From assembly GCA_034519525.1 (NCBI GenBank), contig JAXHOJ010000034.1, positions 36,488 through 100,487 of the forward strand: a stretch of DNA of 64,000 nucleotides, read 5' to 3'. This stretch comes from Gemmobacter sp034519525 (GTDB lineage Bacteria; Pseudomonadota; Alphaproteobacteria; Rhodobacterales; Rhodobacteraceae). The translations under genes and the position numbers were made by a program. Under the pieces are notes generated by a model, which was not told the DNA's origin, did not search any database, and was given only the letters and a program-made list of their open reading frames with translations. Of the stretch, positions 11,513-19,676 are shown piece by piece (within the stretch, counting starts at the first letter, position 1; the number at the start of each line of letters is the position of its first letter).

Positions 11513-12404
11513 TGCGCGCGCTGATGCTTGCCGCTGTCCGCTGTGTGCTGGCCTGCCGCTGCCCGCCGCGGCCGAAACCCGCGCAAACGCGCTGTTCGGG
11601 GCGTTTGACGTGGCCTCGCAACAGCCGCCGATGCCGATCGGATCTTATGCCAAGGGCTGCGCGGCCGGGCTGGTGCAGCTGCCGGAAACCGGGCCGACCT
11701 GGCAGGCGATGCGCCTGTCGCGCAACCGCAACTGGGGCCAGCCGGAGATGGTGCAGTTTCTGGCCGACCTGTCGGTTGCGGCCACCAAGGTCGGCTGGGC
11801 CGGGCTTTATATCGGTGATATCAGCCAGCCGCGCGGCGGGCCGATGACCTCGGGCCATGCCAGCCACCAGATCGGGCTGGATGCCGATATCTGGATGCTG
11901 CCGCCCGCGCGGGTGAACCTGACGCGGAGCGAGCGCGAGAATATCTCTTCCATCCCGGTGCGGTCTGCGGATCAGCGCAGCGTCACGAAGAACTGGACGG
12001 CCTCGCATCATGCACTGCTGCGGGCGGCGGCATCGGACCCGCGGGTGGATCGCATCTTCGTGGCGGCCGCCGTGAAGATCGAGATGTGCAAGACCGCCAA
12101 GCGCCGCGATACCGCCTGGCTGCAGAAGATCCGCCCGGTGGCCGGGCATGACACGCATTTCCATGTGCGGCTGAAATGCCCCAAGGGCGCCAGCGCCTGC
12201 CAGACCCAGACGCCGACGGTGGATGAGCTGTCGAAGGGCGGCAATGGCTGTGACGATACGCTGGCCTGGTGGGTGACGGATTACCTGAACCCGCCCAAGG
12301 CCACCAAAAAGCCGAAAGAGCCGGCGCCCCGTGTGCGCGGCCCGCGCGAATACACGATGGCCGATCTGCCAAAGCAATGCGCCGCTGTTCTGGCAGCCCC
12401 CTGA
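11509..12404 (+). CDS. mepA: penicillin-insensitive murein endopeptidase MepA (one frameshift)
   Basis: A periplasmic LAS-type metallopeptidase that cleaves D-Ala-mDAP cross-links in peptidoglycan. The protein begins with a short signal peptide (MMRALMLAAV, then GLPLPAAAETRA in a shifted frame; break near 11550). It contains the MepA zinc motifs: TSGHASHQIGLDADIW (His and Asp ligands, about residues 125-140) and HDTHFHVRL (second His pair). The conserved FGA and SYAKGC near the start and the paired cysteines are typical, and the length of about 298 residues is normal. It overlaps the UMF1 gene by 4 bp. Confidence 0.9.
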
Positions 12405-12460
12405 CAGTTGACAGAGCGCCGCGGGGCGCGTAATGCCGCGCCCTGCCTGCCGGAGCCATG

Positions 12461-12502
12461 AGGGTTTCCGGCCAAGTCTCCGCGACCTTGTAAAAAACGG
12501 AA
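12461..12502 (+). promoter_or_regulatory. candidate preQ1-I-like riboswitch pseudoknot
   Basis: Just before the queuosine-precursor transporter the RNA can fold as an H-type pseudoknot. P1 is AGGGT (12461-12465) with ACCTT (12485-12489). P2 is TTCCG (12466-12470) with CGGAA (12498-12502). They are joined by the A-rich tail GTAAAAAA (12490-12497). That topology, the A-rich tail and the downstream gene class match the preQ1 class I riboswitch. P2 pairs out the only Shine-Dalgarno-like bases (CGGA) before the ATG at 12508, which suggests translational control. The loop between the P2 5' strand and the P1 3' strand is longer than usual, so a formal match is uncertain. Confidence 0.45.
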
Positions 12503-12507
12503 TGCAA

Positions 12508-13131
12508 ATGTCGAAATCGCTTCTGCCTGGCATCCTTGCCATGGCGGCCACTGTCGTGGCTTCCAACATCCTCGTGCAATACCTGCTTGGCCCCTGGCTG
12601 ACCTGGGGGGCACTGACCTATCCCATCGCGTTTCTGGTGACCGATCTGACCAACCGCCTGCAGGGCGCTGCGGCGGCGCGGCGCGTGGTGCTGGTGGGCT
12701 TTGCCGTGGGCATTGCCTGTTCGCTGATCGGCACGCAGATCATGGGCGAATTCGGCCCGCTGGTGACGCTGCGGGTGGCGCTGGCCTCCGGCCTGGCCTT
12801 CCTCTGCGCCCAGATGGCCGATATCGCCGTGTTCGACCGGCTGCGCGCCGGCAGCTGGTGGAAGGCACCGCTGGTATCCACCCTTGTCGGGTCTTCGCTG
12901 GATACGGCGCTGTTCTTCAGCATCGCCTTTTCCGCCAGCCTGATCTGGATCGAACCGGGCAATGACGTCAGCTGGGCCAATGAAGTATTGCCGCTGCTGG
13001 GCTTTGGCCCGATGGCGCCGCTTTGGGTTTCGCTGGGCCTTGCCGACTGGCTGGTGAAGCTGGGACTGGCAGCTGTTGCACTTGTGCCATTCCGTCTGAT
13101 TGCCGCAAAGTTTACCGCAGCGCTGGCGTAA
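12508..13131 (+). CDS. queuosine precursor transporter (YhhQ/VUT family)
   Basis: The 207-residue membrane protein has about six hydrophobic segments. The family region TYPIAFLVTDLTNRLQG lies at about residues 36-52, and LRVALASGLAFLCAQMADI and the STLVGSSLDT segment follow. YhhQ/QPTR proteins import preQ0/preQ1, the deazaguanine precursors of tRNA queuosine. I prefer the ATG at 12508 (MSKSLLPG), because CGGA at 12498-12501 is well spaced from it; the ATG at 12502 would have no spacer. The gene stands alone, and its leader can form a preQ1-like pseudoknot. Confidence 0.88.
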   Translation: MSKSLLPGILAMAATVVASNILVQYLLGPWLTWGALTYPIAFLVTDLTNRLQGAAAARRVVLVGFAVGIACSLIGTQIMGEFGPLVTLRVALASGLAFLCAQMADIAVFDRLRAGSWWKAPLVSTLVGSSLDTALFFSIAFSASLIWIEPGNDVSWANEVLPLLGFGPMAPLWVSLGLADWLVKLGLAAVALVPFRLIAAKFTAALA

Positions 13132-13137
13132 AAACTT

Positions 13138-13143
13138 TTGACA
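13138..13143 (+). promoter_or_regulatory. consensus -35 hexamer TTGACA
   Basis: A perfect sigma-70 -35 hexamer lies about 45 bp upstream of the strong ribosome-binding site of the small ORF at 13201. The best -10 candidates around 13162-13172 are weak, so the promoter call rests mainly on the -35 box, the position in a non-coding gap and the downstream terminator-like hairpin. Confidence 0.4.
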
Positions 13144-13200
13144 AACACAAAATCTGTGTCACCTTACCTTATCGGCAACCATTTGAAAGGAGGTGATCCA

Positions 13201-13257
13201 GTGTCTAGAGTGATATTGGAGAGAGGTGTCGGGACAGTCAGGAGGCGTGATTTCTAA
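13201..13257 (+). CDS. 18-codon small ORF with a perfect anti-16S Shine-Dalgarno
   Basis: GTG at 13201 opens VSRVILERGVGTVRRRDF and stops at TAA 13255-13257. It follows GAAAGGAGGTGATCCA (13185-13200), which is fully complementary to the conserved 3' end of 16S rRNA and far longer than any other ribosome-binding site in the window. GGAGG is 7 nt from the GTG, an ideal spacing. The stop codon sits inside a 12-bp hairpin (13249-13276). The peptide is basic (five Arg). I do not recognise it. It could be a leader peptide, a small protein, or only a ribosome-binding decoy in a regulatory RNA. Confidence 0.45.
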   Translation: MSRVILERGVGTVRRRDF

Positions 13258-13327
13258 GGGCAACCCCTTGGAAATCAATACTCTGATTGGGCTTGAAACC
13301 TAACTGGCCCATCTCCTTGGAACTCGG

Positions 13328-13356
13328 AAAGGGTTGCCGCTTTGCGGCAACCCTTT
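13328..13356 (+). terminator. terminator-like hairpin, 13-bp perfect stem
   Basis: AAAGGGTTGCCGC pairs perfectly with GCGGCAACCCTTT around a TTT loop. The following bases CTCGTTTGAG contain only a weak T run, so efficient intrinsic termination is plausible but not certain. The symmetric A/T ends would allow it to act on both strands. Confidence 0.55.
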
Positions 13357-13506
13357 CTCGTTTGAGAATGATGGATGGTTTGAAAATGGCATCCTTAAAA
13401 CATTGTCGGAACTGCGCTTAAAATATGAACAGTTTATGAATACCTGATCTTGCTGCACTTTCGCTGCCCCATTTCCTCTGGCGGCGGTTCACGGTAATGT
13501 CTGCCC

Positions 13507-13926
13507 ATGCTGCGTATTTCCGATACTGTCATCCTCGCCGACTGGGAACTGTCTGAAAACTTCTCGCGCTCTTCGGGGCCGGGCGGGCAGAATGTGAACA
13601 AGGTGGAAACGGCCGTCGAACTGCGGTTCGAGGCCGAACGTTCGCCGCATCTGACACCTGCGGTAAAGGCCCGGCTGAAGAAGCTGGCCGGGCGCCGCTG
13701 GACGACCGAGGGCGCGATCGTGATCCGGGCCGAGGAAACCCGCAGTCAGGCGCGCAACCGCGAACTGGCGGAACAGCGGCTGGTGGAGATGATCCAGCCG
13801 CGCTGGTTGCGCCGAAGCGGCGGATTGCCACCAAGCCGACGCTGGGCAGCCAGCGGCGCAGGCTGGCCGCCAAGACCCAGCGCGGCGAGGTGAAGGCCGC
13901 TGCGCGGCAAGGTGGATGACGAATGA
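13507..13926 (+). CDS. arfB: alternative ribosome-rescue factor / peptidyl-tRNA hydrolase ArfB (two frameshifts)
   Basis: A release-factor-like hydrolase of about 139 residues that frees stalled ribosomes. The GGQ motif is present in SSGPGGQNVNKVET (about residues 21-34), and the basic C-terminal tail that enters the mRNA channel follows. The frame breaks near 13800, after which IATKPTLGSQRRRLAAKTQRG is read. It breaks again near 13903, after which the tail RGKVDDE and a TGA at 13924-13926 are restored. That stop overlaps the ATG at 13923 of the next gene. Both breaks look like sequence errors because the family tail is recovered in full. Confidence 0.85.
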
Positions 13927-14861
13927 CCGAAGCAACCGAGGCGGCGGGCCTGTGGAGCGCCACCCTGCTGGCCGAACTGCGCAACCGCGAGAATGCGGTT
14001 TACGCCATCCGCCTGCCCGATGGCGCCAAGGCCGCGCTGCGGCTGCACCGGCTGGGCTATCAGACCGAAGCCGCGATCCGGTCAGAGCTGTGGTGGTGCG
14101 GGGAGCTGGCGGCACAGGGGTTGCCGGTGCCCGCCCCGGTGCCCACGGCGGGTGGCGATCTGCTGCCTGCGCTGTCCAGCGGGCGGCGCGCCTCTGTTGT
14201 GGGTTGGGTGGCCGGCGATCCGCTGGGCGAGGCCGGGGTGCCGCTGCCGGGCACGCCGACAGAACAGCAGGCCCGGCACCGTGCGCTGGGGCGGCTGCTG
14301 GCAGAGGTGCATGAGGCGACGGACCGGCTGGCGCTGCCTGCGGATTTCAGCCGCCCGCGCTGGGATATTGCGGGGCTGGTGGGCGAGACACCGTTCTGGG
14401 GCCGGTTCTGGGATCATCCGCTGCTGGATGCCGAAGCCGCCGCCACGCTGTGCCAGGCCCGCGATTTTCTGCGCGAACGGCTGGCGGATCATGCGCGCGG
14501 CGCGGCGCTGGGGCTGGTACATGCGGATGTGCTGCGGGAAAACGTGCTGGTGGCGCCGGGCGGCCTGTCGCTGATCGACTTTGACGACAGCGGTTTCGGC
14601 TTCCGCCTGTATGATCTGGGCACGGTGCTGAGCCAGGATCTGTATGAGCCGCAGCGCCCGGCTTTGCAGGCGGCGCTGGTGGAGGGCTATGCCAGCCTGC
14701 GCCCGCTGGATGCGGCCATGGTGCCGGTGTTCACGCTGGCGCGGGTGCTGGCCTCGGTTGGCTGGGCGGCGCCCCGGCTGCCGCTGGATCATCCGGTGCA
14801 TCGCAGCCACATCGCCCGCGCCCTGATGTGGGCGCGGCATGTGATGGCGGGCGGCGGCTGA
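13923..14861 (+). CDS. phosphotransferase family protein (APH / homoserine kinase-like fold)
   Basis: The 312-residue protein has the aminoglycoside-phosphotransferase fold. The catalytic loop is GLVHADVLRENVLV (about residues 196-209; HADxxxxN) and the metal-binding Asp lies in LIDFDDSGFGFRLYDLG (about 218-234). Related proteins phosphorylate homoserine, choline or small alcohols; the substrate here cannot be told. It overlaps arfB by 4 bp and its stop abuts the stop of the convergent pncB. Confidence 0.82.
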   Translation: MTEATEAAGLWSATLLAELRNRENAVYAIRLPDGAKAALRLHRLGYQTEAAIRSELWWCGELAAQGLPVPAPVPTAGGDLLPALSSGRRASVVGWVAGDPLGEAGVPLPGTPTEQQARHRALGRLLAEVHEATDRLALPADFSRPRWDIAGLVGETPFWGRFWDHPLLDAEAAATLCQARDFLRERLADHARGAALGLVHADVLRENVLVAPGGLSLIDFDDSGFGFRLYDLGTVLSQDLYEPQRPALQAALVEGYASLRPLDAAMVPVFTLARVLASVGWAAPRLPLDHPVHRSHIARALMWARHVMAGGG

Positions 14862-16151
14862 TTACACGATCACCTCGGCCGCCTGCTGGGCGCCCACGCC
14901 GAAGACGCGCTTGTAGCGCGCCACCTCATCCGCCGGGCCCCATGGCCTTGTTCGGATTGTCCGACAGCTTGACCGTGGGGCGGCCATTGGCGCTGACGGC
15001 CTTGCAGACCAGACTGAACGGCGCCAGCGCGTCGCCCGCCAGACCGCGGAAATCATTGGTCAGCAGCGTGCCCCAGCCGAAGGAGACCTTGACCCGGCCC
15101 GCGAACCGGGCGTGCAGTTCCTCGATCTTGTCCACATCCAGCCCGTCGGAAAAGATCACCAGCTTGCGCGCCGGATCTTCGCCCCGGTCGCGCCACCAGC
15201 GGATCGCAATCTCGGCCCCCGTCGCCGGATCGCCCGGTCGATGCGCATCCCAGTCCAGCTGGCCAGCCAGTCGGGCGCGTTGCGCAGGAAGCCTGCGGTG
15301 CCATAGGTATCGGGCAGGATGATGCGCAGATTGCCGTCATGTTCTTCGTGCCAGTCGGCCAGAACACGGTAGGGCGCCTGCTCCAGCTCGGCATCGCTGT
15401 CGGCCAGCGCGGCATAGACCATCGGCAGTTCATGGGCATTGGTGCCGATGGCCTCGATATCACGCTTCATGGCGATGCGGCAGTTCGAGGTGCCGGTGAA
15501 AGCCTCGCCCAACCCTTCCTGCATCGCCTGCACGCACCAGTCCTGCCAGAGAAAGCTGTGGCGGCGGCGGGTGCCGAAATCTGCGATCTTCAGCCCGTCG
15601 ATCTGGCGCAGGCGTTCGATCTTTTCCCAGATCCGGGTCATGGCGCGGGCATAAAGCACCTGCAGTTCGAACTTGCCCATGCCCTTGAGCACGGCGCGCG
15701 AGCGCAGTTCCATCAGGACGGCCAGCGCCGGGATTTCCCACAGCATCACCTCGGGCCAGCGGCCTTCGAAGGTCAGTTCATATTGCCCATCCACCTTTTC
15801 CAGATGGTAGGGCGGCAGGCGCAGGCCTTCGAACCATTCCATGAAATCGGGGCGGAACATCTGGCGCTTGCCATAGAACATATTGCCGCGCAGCCAGGTG
15901 CTTTCGCCGCGGCTGAGGCTGAGGCTGCGCACATGATCGAGCTGTTCGCGCAGCTCGCCCTCGTCGATCAGATCGGCCAGCCGCACCGATTTCGTGCGGT
16001 TGATCAGGCTGAACACCACGTTCGTGTCCGGCTTGTTGCGGAAAATCGACTGGCACATCAACAGCTTGTAAAAATCGGTGTCGATCAGCGACCGGACGAT
16101 CGGGTCGATCTTCCATTTGTGGTTCCAGACCCGCGTGGCGATATCGACCAT
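14862..16151 (-). CDS. pncB: nicotinate phosphoribosyltransferase (two frameshifts)
   Basis: The enzyme makes nicotinate mononucleotide from nicotinate and PRPP in the Preiss-Handler NAD salvage route. The protein starts MVDIATRVWNHKW and shows SLIDTDFYKLLMCQ, the phosphorylated-His loop FGTRRRHSFLWQDW, and, after a break near 15240, LVIFSDGLDVDKIEEL and VSFGWGTLLTNDF. A second break near 14937 precedes the C-terminal DEVARYKRVFGV. The total of about 429 residues is normal. It lies 71 bp downstream of pncA on the same strand. Confidence 0.9.
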
Positions 16152-16222
16152 GGTGGCGCCTCCCTGTTCCGCCTCTGTCTAGGGCAGAATGTCGATCAAG
16201 GTCAAAACGGTTTACGAAAGTG

Positions 16223-16828
16223 TCACACGGCTTCTGAAAGTGTCACACCGGCGGCGCGCATCTGATCGCAGGCGGTGGCCAGCGTGCCGCCCATGTCGAT
16301 GCCGCGGCACAGATCCATCCGCACCGTCACCGCAAAGCCCAGCCGGGCCGCATCCTGCGCCGAATAGGACACGCAGAAATCGGTGGCGAGCCCGGCCAGC
16401 ACCAGCGCCGTCACGCCGCGGTTGCGCAGATAGCCCTCCAGCCCGGTGGGGGTGCGGCGGTCATTTTCAAAGAAGGCGGAATAGCTGTCGATCCCGGGGC
16501 GAAAGCCCTTGCGGATCACCAGATCCGCCGCATCGGCGTTCAGATCCGGGTGGAAGGCGGCACCCTGGCTGCCGATCACGCAATGGGTGGGCCACAGAAC
16601 CTGCGGGCCATAGGGCATGTCTACCTGCGAAAACGGGGCGGCGCCGGGATGGTTGGCGGCAAAGCTGGCATGGCTGGCAGGGTGCCAGTCCTGTGTCAGC
16701 ACCCGCACCGGGGCCGCGCGCAGCAGGGCGTTGATGCCGGGAATGATGGCATCGCCTTCGGCCACGGCCAGCGCGCCGCCGGGGCAGAAATCATTCTGCA
16801 CGTCGATCACGATCAGGGCTTCGGTCAT
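16223..16828 (-). CDS. pncA: nicotinamidase
   Basis: The 201-residue isochorismatase-fold enzyme deamidates nicotinamide to nicotinate, the substrate of the adjacent pncB. It shows the catalytic Asp in IVIDVQNDFCPGGAL, the metal site in QDWHPASHASF, a Lys in VIRKGFRPGIDSYSAF and the nucleophile Cys in LATDFCVSYSAQDA. The order pncA-pncB with a 71 bp gap indicates an NAD-salvage operon. The start MTEALIVID is supported by the immediate conservation. The frame is intact. Confidence 0.93.
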   Translation of the reverse strand: MTEALIVIDVQNDFCPGGALAVAEGDAIIPGINALLRAAPVRVLTQDWHPASHASFAANHPGAAPFSQVDMPYGPQVLWPTHCVIGSQGAAFHPDLNADAADLVIRKGFRPGIDSYSAFFENDRRTPTGLEGYLRNRGVTALVLAGLATDFCVSYSAQDAARLGFAVTVRMDLCRGIDMGGTLATACDQMRAAGVTLSEAV

Positions 16829-16941
16829 GGCAGGCTCCGTTCCAATTGCCGCTTGGGTCGCAGGTTCCCCATCGGTAGCAGGCAGAGGCCCCGCGTCAAT
16901 GCCGCGCTTGCATTTCGCGCGGACGCGCGGCAGATGGCGGC

Positions 16942-17859
16942 ATGTTCACCATCGCCGCACTTTACCACTTCACCCGCTTTCCCGATCCGGCTGCGCTGCG
17001 CGCACCGTTGCAGCAGCTTGCCGAGGCGCAGGGCGTGAAAGGCTCGCTTCTGCTGGCGCAGGAGGGGATCAATGGCACCATCGCCGGGCCGCGCGCGGGC
17101 ATCGACGCCATGCTGGCCCATATCCGCGCCCTGCCGGGCTGCGCCGGGCTGGAGCATAAGGAAAGTTTCAGCGACGCCATGCCCTTTGGCCGGATGAAGG
17201 TGCGGCTGAAGCGTGAGATCGTGACCATGGGCCAGCCCGATGTCGACCCGCGCGCCCGTGTCGGCCATTATGTGGCCCCGGCAGACTGGAACGCGCTGAT
17301 CTCGGCGCCCGATGTGGCGGTGATCGACACGCGGAATGATTACGAGGTGCAGATCGGCACGTTTCAGGGCGCGGTGGATCCTGGCACCGCCTCGTTCCGC
17401 GAATTCCCGGCCTGGTGGGAGGCGAACAAGGAGCGGTTCCACAACAAGCGCATCGCCATGTTCTGCACCGGCGGCATCCGCTGCGAGAAATCGACGAATT
17501 TCCTGCTGGGTCAGGGGATTTCAGAGGTTTACCACCTGCAGGGCGGCATCCTGAAATATCTGGAAGAGGTGCCCGAGGGCGAAAGCCTGTGGGATGGCCA
17601 GTGCTATGTCTTTGATCAGCGTGTCAGCGTGGGCCATGGGCTGCAGCCCGGCGATTACGGCAGCTGCCACGCCTGCCGCCGCCCGGTGAGCGCCGAAGAC
17701 CGCCAGCGCCCGGAATATGAGGATGGCGTGCAGTGCCATCGCTGCGTGGACGAATACAGCGACGCCGATCGGGCCCGGTTCCGCGAACGCAGGCATCAGA
17801 TGCAGCTGGCCGAACAGCGCGGGCAGCGGCATCTGGGCGCCGAACCGCGCGAGCCCTGA
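16942..17859 (+). CDS. trhO: tRNA uridine(34) hydroxylase TrhO (UPF0176, rhodanese-like)
   Basis: The 305-residue protein has an N-terminal alpha/beta domain (KGSLLLAQEGINGTIAG) and a rhodanese domain with the active-site Cys in MFCTGGIRCEKSTNFLL (about residues 173-189). A cysteine-rich C-terminal zinc-like segment follows (CHACRRPV, CHRCVDEY). TrhO forms 5-hydroxyuridine at U34 of tRNAs in an oxygen-dependent reaction. It is divergent from pncA over 113 bp, and two palindromes lie just downstream. Confidence 0.92.
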   Translation: MFTIAALYHFTRFPDPAALRAPLQQLAEAQGVKGSLLLAQEGINGTIAGPRAGIDAMLAHIRALPGCAGLEHKESFSDAMPFGRMKVRLKREIVTMGQPDVDPRARVGHYVAPADWNALISAPDVAVIDTRNDYEVQIGTFQGAVDPGTASFREFPAWWEANKERFHNKRIAMFCTGGIRCEKSTNFLLGQGISEVYHLQGGILKYLEEVPEGESLWDGQCYVFDQRVSVGHGLQPGDYGSCHACRRPVSAEDRQRPEYEDGVQCHRCVDEYSDADRARFRERRHQMQLAEQRGQRHLGAEPREP

Positions 17860-17884
17860 GCCGGGCGGGCCAGAGGGTGGCGGG

Positions 17885-17928
17885 CAAAAGTTTTCGAAAA
17901 CTTTTGCAAATTCCTTTGAAGGAATTTG
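17885..17928. terminator. tandem palindromes, probable bidirectional terminator
   Basis: CAAAAGTTTTC followed by GAAAACTTTTG (17885-17906) is a perfect 22-nt palindrome. It is followed at once by CAAATTCCTT, TG, AAGGAATTTG (17907-17928), a second 10-bp inverted repeat. They sit exactly between the convergent trhO and lipase genes, and T-rich arms occur on both strands. The sequence is AT-rich against its surroundings, so it may also be a dispersed intergenic repeat. Confidence 0.55.
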
Positions 17929-17931
17929 GCG

Positions 17932-18663
17932 TCAGCCGCTTCGCCCGATGGCCAGCCTGAGGGCGGCGCCAAAGCTAAGCCCCGGATCAAAGCGCCCCGT
18001 CCGCAGGAACAGCAGGGTCTGCGCAATCACCTGCGGGTCCATCATCATGAACGTATGGGTCACCGGCAGGGTGATGTGATCGGCCATGCCTGCCACGCGG
18101 GTGGATTGCACGGTCACCTTGCCATCATCCGCGCCCGGCAGGATCGCGGAATAAACCGGGTTCAGCGACCGGGCGCCTGCGATCACGCCCAGTTCGAAAT
18201 CGGGCAGCGGCAGGGCCAGCGGCACCGATCCGGCGCCGGTGCCCAGCTGCACCCCTGCCGGGCCGTTGATCCATTCAAAGGCGCCCAGATGCCCGAAGGC
18301 ATCCACGATTTCCGATCCGTGGTTGGGCGGCCCCAGCATCACCACACGGCCTGCCGCCCCCGGATGATCCGCCATCCACAGCCGCAGCAGGATGCCGCCC
18401 ATCGAATGGGTCACGAAATGCACAGGCCCCGGCGGGCATTGCGCTACGCCCTGCCCGACCACATCCACCAGATCGCGGATCGGCGCCTCGGTCGAGGGGT
18501 AGCCCTGATTGACCACGGTATAGCCCTGCCGCCCCAGCGCCAGTTCCATCACCACCAGCGAGGTTTCGCTGCGGGCCAGCCCGTGCAGCAGCACCACGCA
18601 ACCGGCCTGCACGGCCAGAGGGGCGAAAGCGAAAATCAGAAGCGCCGCGAGGATTTTCCACAT
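17932..18663 (-). CDS. secreted alpha/beta-hydrolase (lipase/esterase-like)
   Basis: The 243-residue protein starts MWKILAALLIFAFAPLAVQA, a clear Sec signal peptide, so it is exported. The fold markers are CVVLLHGLARSE (oxyanion HG), the nucleophile elbow HSMGG in VHFVTHSMGGILLRLW, an Asp in the C-terminal half (GADDGKVTV) and His in LPVTHTFMMMD. It resembles PGAP1/triacylglycerol-lipase-like hydrolases. The substrate is unknown. It is divergent from the nudix gene with only 63 bp between starts. Confidence 0.82.
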   Translation of the reverse strand: MWKILAALLIFAFAPLAVQAGCVVLLHGLARSETSLVVMELALGRQGYTVVNQGYPSTEAPIRDLVDVVGQGVAQCPPGPVHFVTHSMGGILLRLWMADHPGAAGRVVMLGPPNHGSEIVDAFGHLGAFEWINGPAGVQLGTGAGSVPLALPLPDFELGVIAGARSLNPVYSAILPGADDGKVTVQSTRVAGMADHITLPVTHTFMMMDPQVIAQTLLFLRTGRFDPGLSFGAALRLAIGRSG

Positions 18664-18726
18664 GGGACCAGTCTGCCGCCTTCGCGCCCCATGGACAAGC
18701 GCGCGCCATTGCGACAGCCTTGCGGC

Positions 18727-19173
18727 ATGAAACCTCAAAGCCCCCGCCTGGCCACCCGCGCGCTGATCCTGCAGGACGACCGCTTGCTGCTGGTCAATGC
18801 CTTTCCCATCGGCAAATCCGATCTGTGGTGCGCCCCCGGCGGCGGGGTAGAGCGGGGCCGGGGCCTGCCCGCCAATCTGGCCCGCGAAGTGTTCGAGGAA
18901 ACCGGGCTGACGGTGGCGGTGGGGGATCCTGCGCTGATCAATGAATTTCATGATCCGCATGGCACCTTTCATCAGGTGGATATCTATTTCCGCTGCACCA
19001 TCACGGCAGGCCAGCTGCGCGATGACTGGCGTGACCCAGAAGGCATTGTGACCGAGCGGCGGTTCTTCAACCGGGCCGAGCTGGGCCGCATCCGGTTCAA
19101 GCCCGACAGCCTGCCTTCCGCCGCCTGGGGCGAGGGCATCCTCTATGACCCGCTGGAGCCGATCGTGCGATGA
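18727..19173 (+). CDS. NUDIX hydrolase
   Basis: The 148-residue protein carries a Nudix box at GGGVERGRGLPANLAREVFE, continuing ETGL (about residues 38-61). The REVFEETG half is canonical, but the upstream Glu expected 8 residues before the box Arg is Arg here, which could reduce metal binding or be a base error in a GC-rich tract. These enzymes cleave nucleoside diphosphates linked to another moiety; the substrate is not predictable. The upstream frame is open far to the left, but conservation starts at MKPQSPRLATRALIL. The stop overlaps the next ATG (ATGA). Confidence 0.85.
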   Translation: MKPQSPRLATRALILQDDRLLLVNAFPIGKSDLWCAPGGGVERGRGLPANLAREVFEETGLTVAVGDPALINEFHDPHGTFHQVDIYFRCTITAGQLRDDWRDPEGIVTERRFFNRAELGRIRFKPDSLPSAAWGEGILYDPLEPIVR

Positions 19174-19676
19174 GCCGGGCTTTCGTCAAGGAAGATGGCA
19201 CCGATCTGGCGCCGCTGCCCGACCTGCCGGTTTCGCCGCATCCGAATTACGTCACCCCGCGCGGGCTGGCGGCGCTGCAGGCGCGGTTGCTGGCGGTGCA
19301 GGCTGAGCTGGCCGCTTTGCGCGCCCGGCCTGACCGGCTGGACAAGCAGCCCGAGGCAGCGGCAGAGCGCGACATCCGCTATCTGGAGGCGCGGCTGCGG
19401 TCGGCCATCCCGATTGATCCGGCAAGCCACAGGGGCGATGCCGTGGCCTTTGGCCATCGGGTGACGGTGGCGGATGCCGAAGGGCGGCAGGCCTGGTACG
19501 AGATCACCGGCGAGGATGAAGCCGATGCAAGCCTGGGCCGCATTGCCCCCCATGCACCGCTGGCCCGCGCCCTGATCGGGGCCGAGGTGGGGGATCAGGT
19601 GATCTGGCGCCGCCCATCCGGGGCCGTGACGCTGGAGATCCTGCACATAGGCCTGCCTGATGATCCGCGAACTTGA
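19170..19676 (+). CDS. GreA/GreB family transcription elongation factor
   Basis: The 168-residue protein starts MSRAFVKEDG, the N-terminus common in GreB-like proteins. A coiled coil (about 35-85) is followed by a C-terminal FKBP-like domain (GHRVTVADAEG, then GAEVGDQVIWRRPSGAVTLEI). Gre factors stimulate RNA cleavage in backtracked polymerase through acidic residues at the coiled-coil tip. Here the tip region reads EAAAERDIRYLE, not the usual ENADY-type sequence, so cleavage activity is uncertain. It overlaps the nudix gene by 4 bp and the GNAT gene by 17 bp. Confidence 0.82.
   Translation: MSRAFVKEDGTDLAPLPDLPVSPHPNYVTPRGLAALQARLLAVQAELAALRARPDRLDKQPEAAAERDIRYLEARLRSAIPIDPASHRGDAVAFGHRVTVADAEGRQAWYEITGEDEADASLGRIAPHAPLARALIGAEVGDQVIWRRPSGAVTLEILHIGLPDDPRT

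Larger units (their letters stand above)
13185..13356 (+). ncRNA. candidate structured small transcript carrying the small ORF
   Basis: The 375 bp between the queuosine transporter and arfB hold no conventional gene but are strongly structured. Hairpin 1 spans 13249-13276: GATTTC/GAAATC plus AAGGG/CCCTT, closing a CAAC loop. Hairpin 2 lies at about 13284-13313 (GATTGGGC with GCCCATC). Hairpin 3 is a perfect 13-bp stem at 13328-13356. A TTGACA box lies upstream. The order promoter, ribosome-binding site, hairpins, terminator-like hairpin suggests an independent small RNA or a leader-peptide mRNA. The AT-rich stretch 13362-13500 after it contains nothing else I can name. Confidence 0.45.

Noticed and set aside
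13185..13200. Fragment of a 16S rRNA gene
   Set aside because: Only 16 nt, and in the orientation complementary to 16S; better explained as a strong ribosome-binding site.
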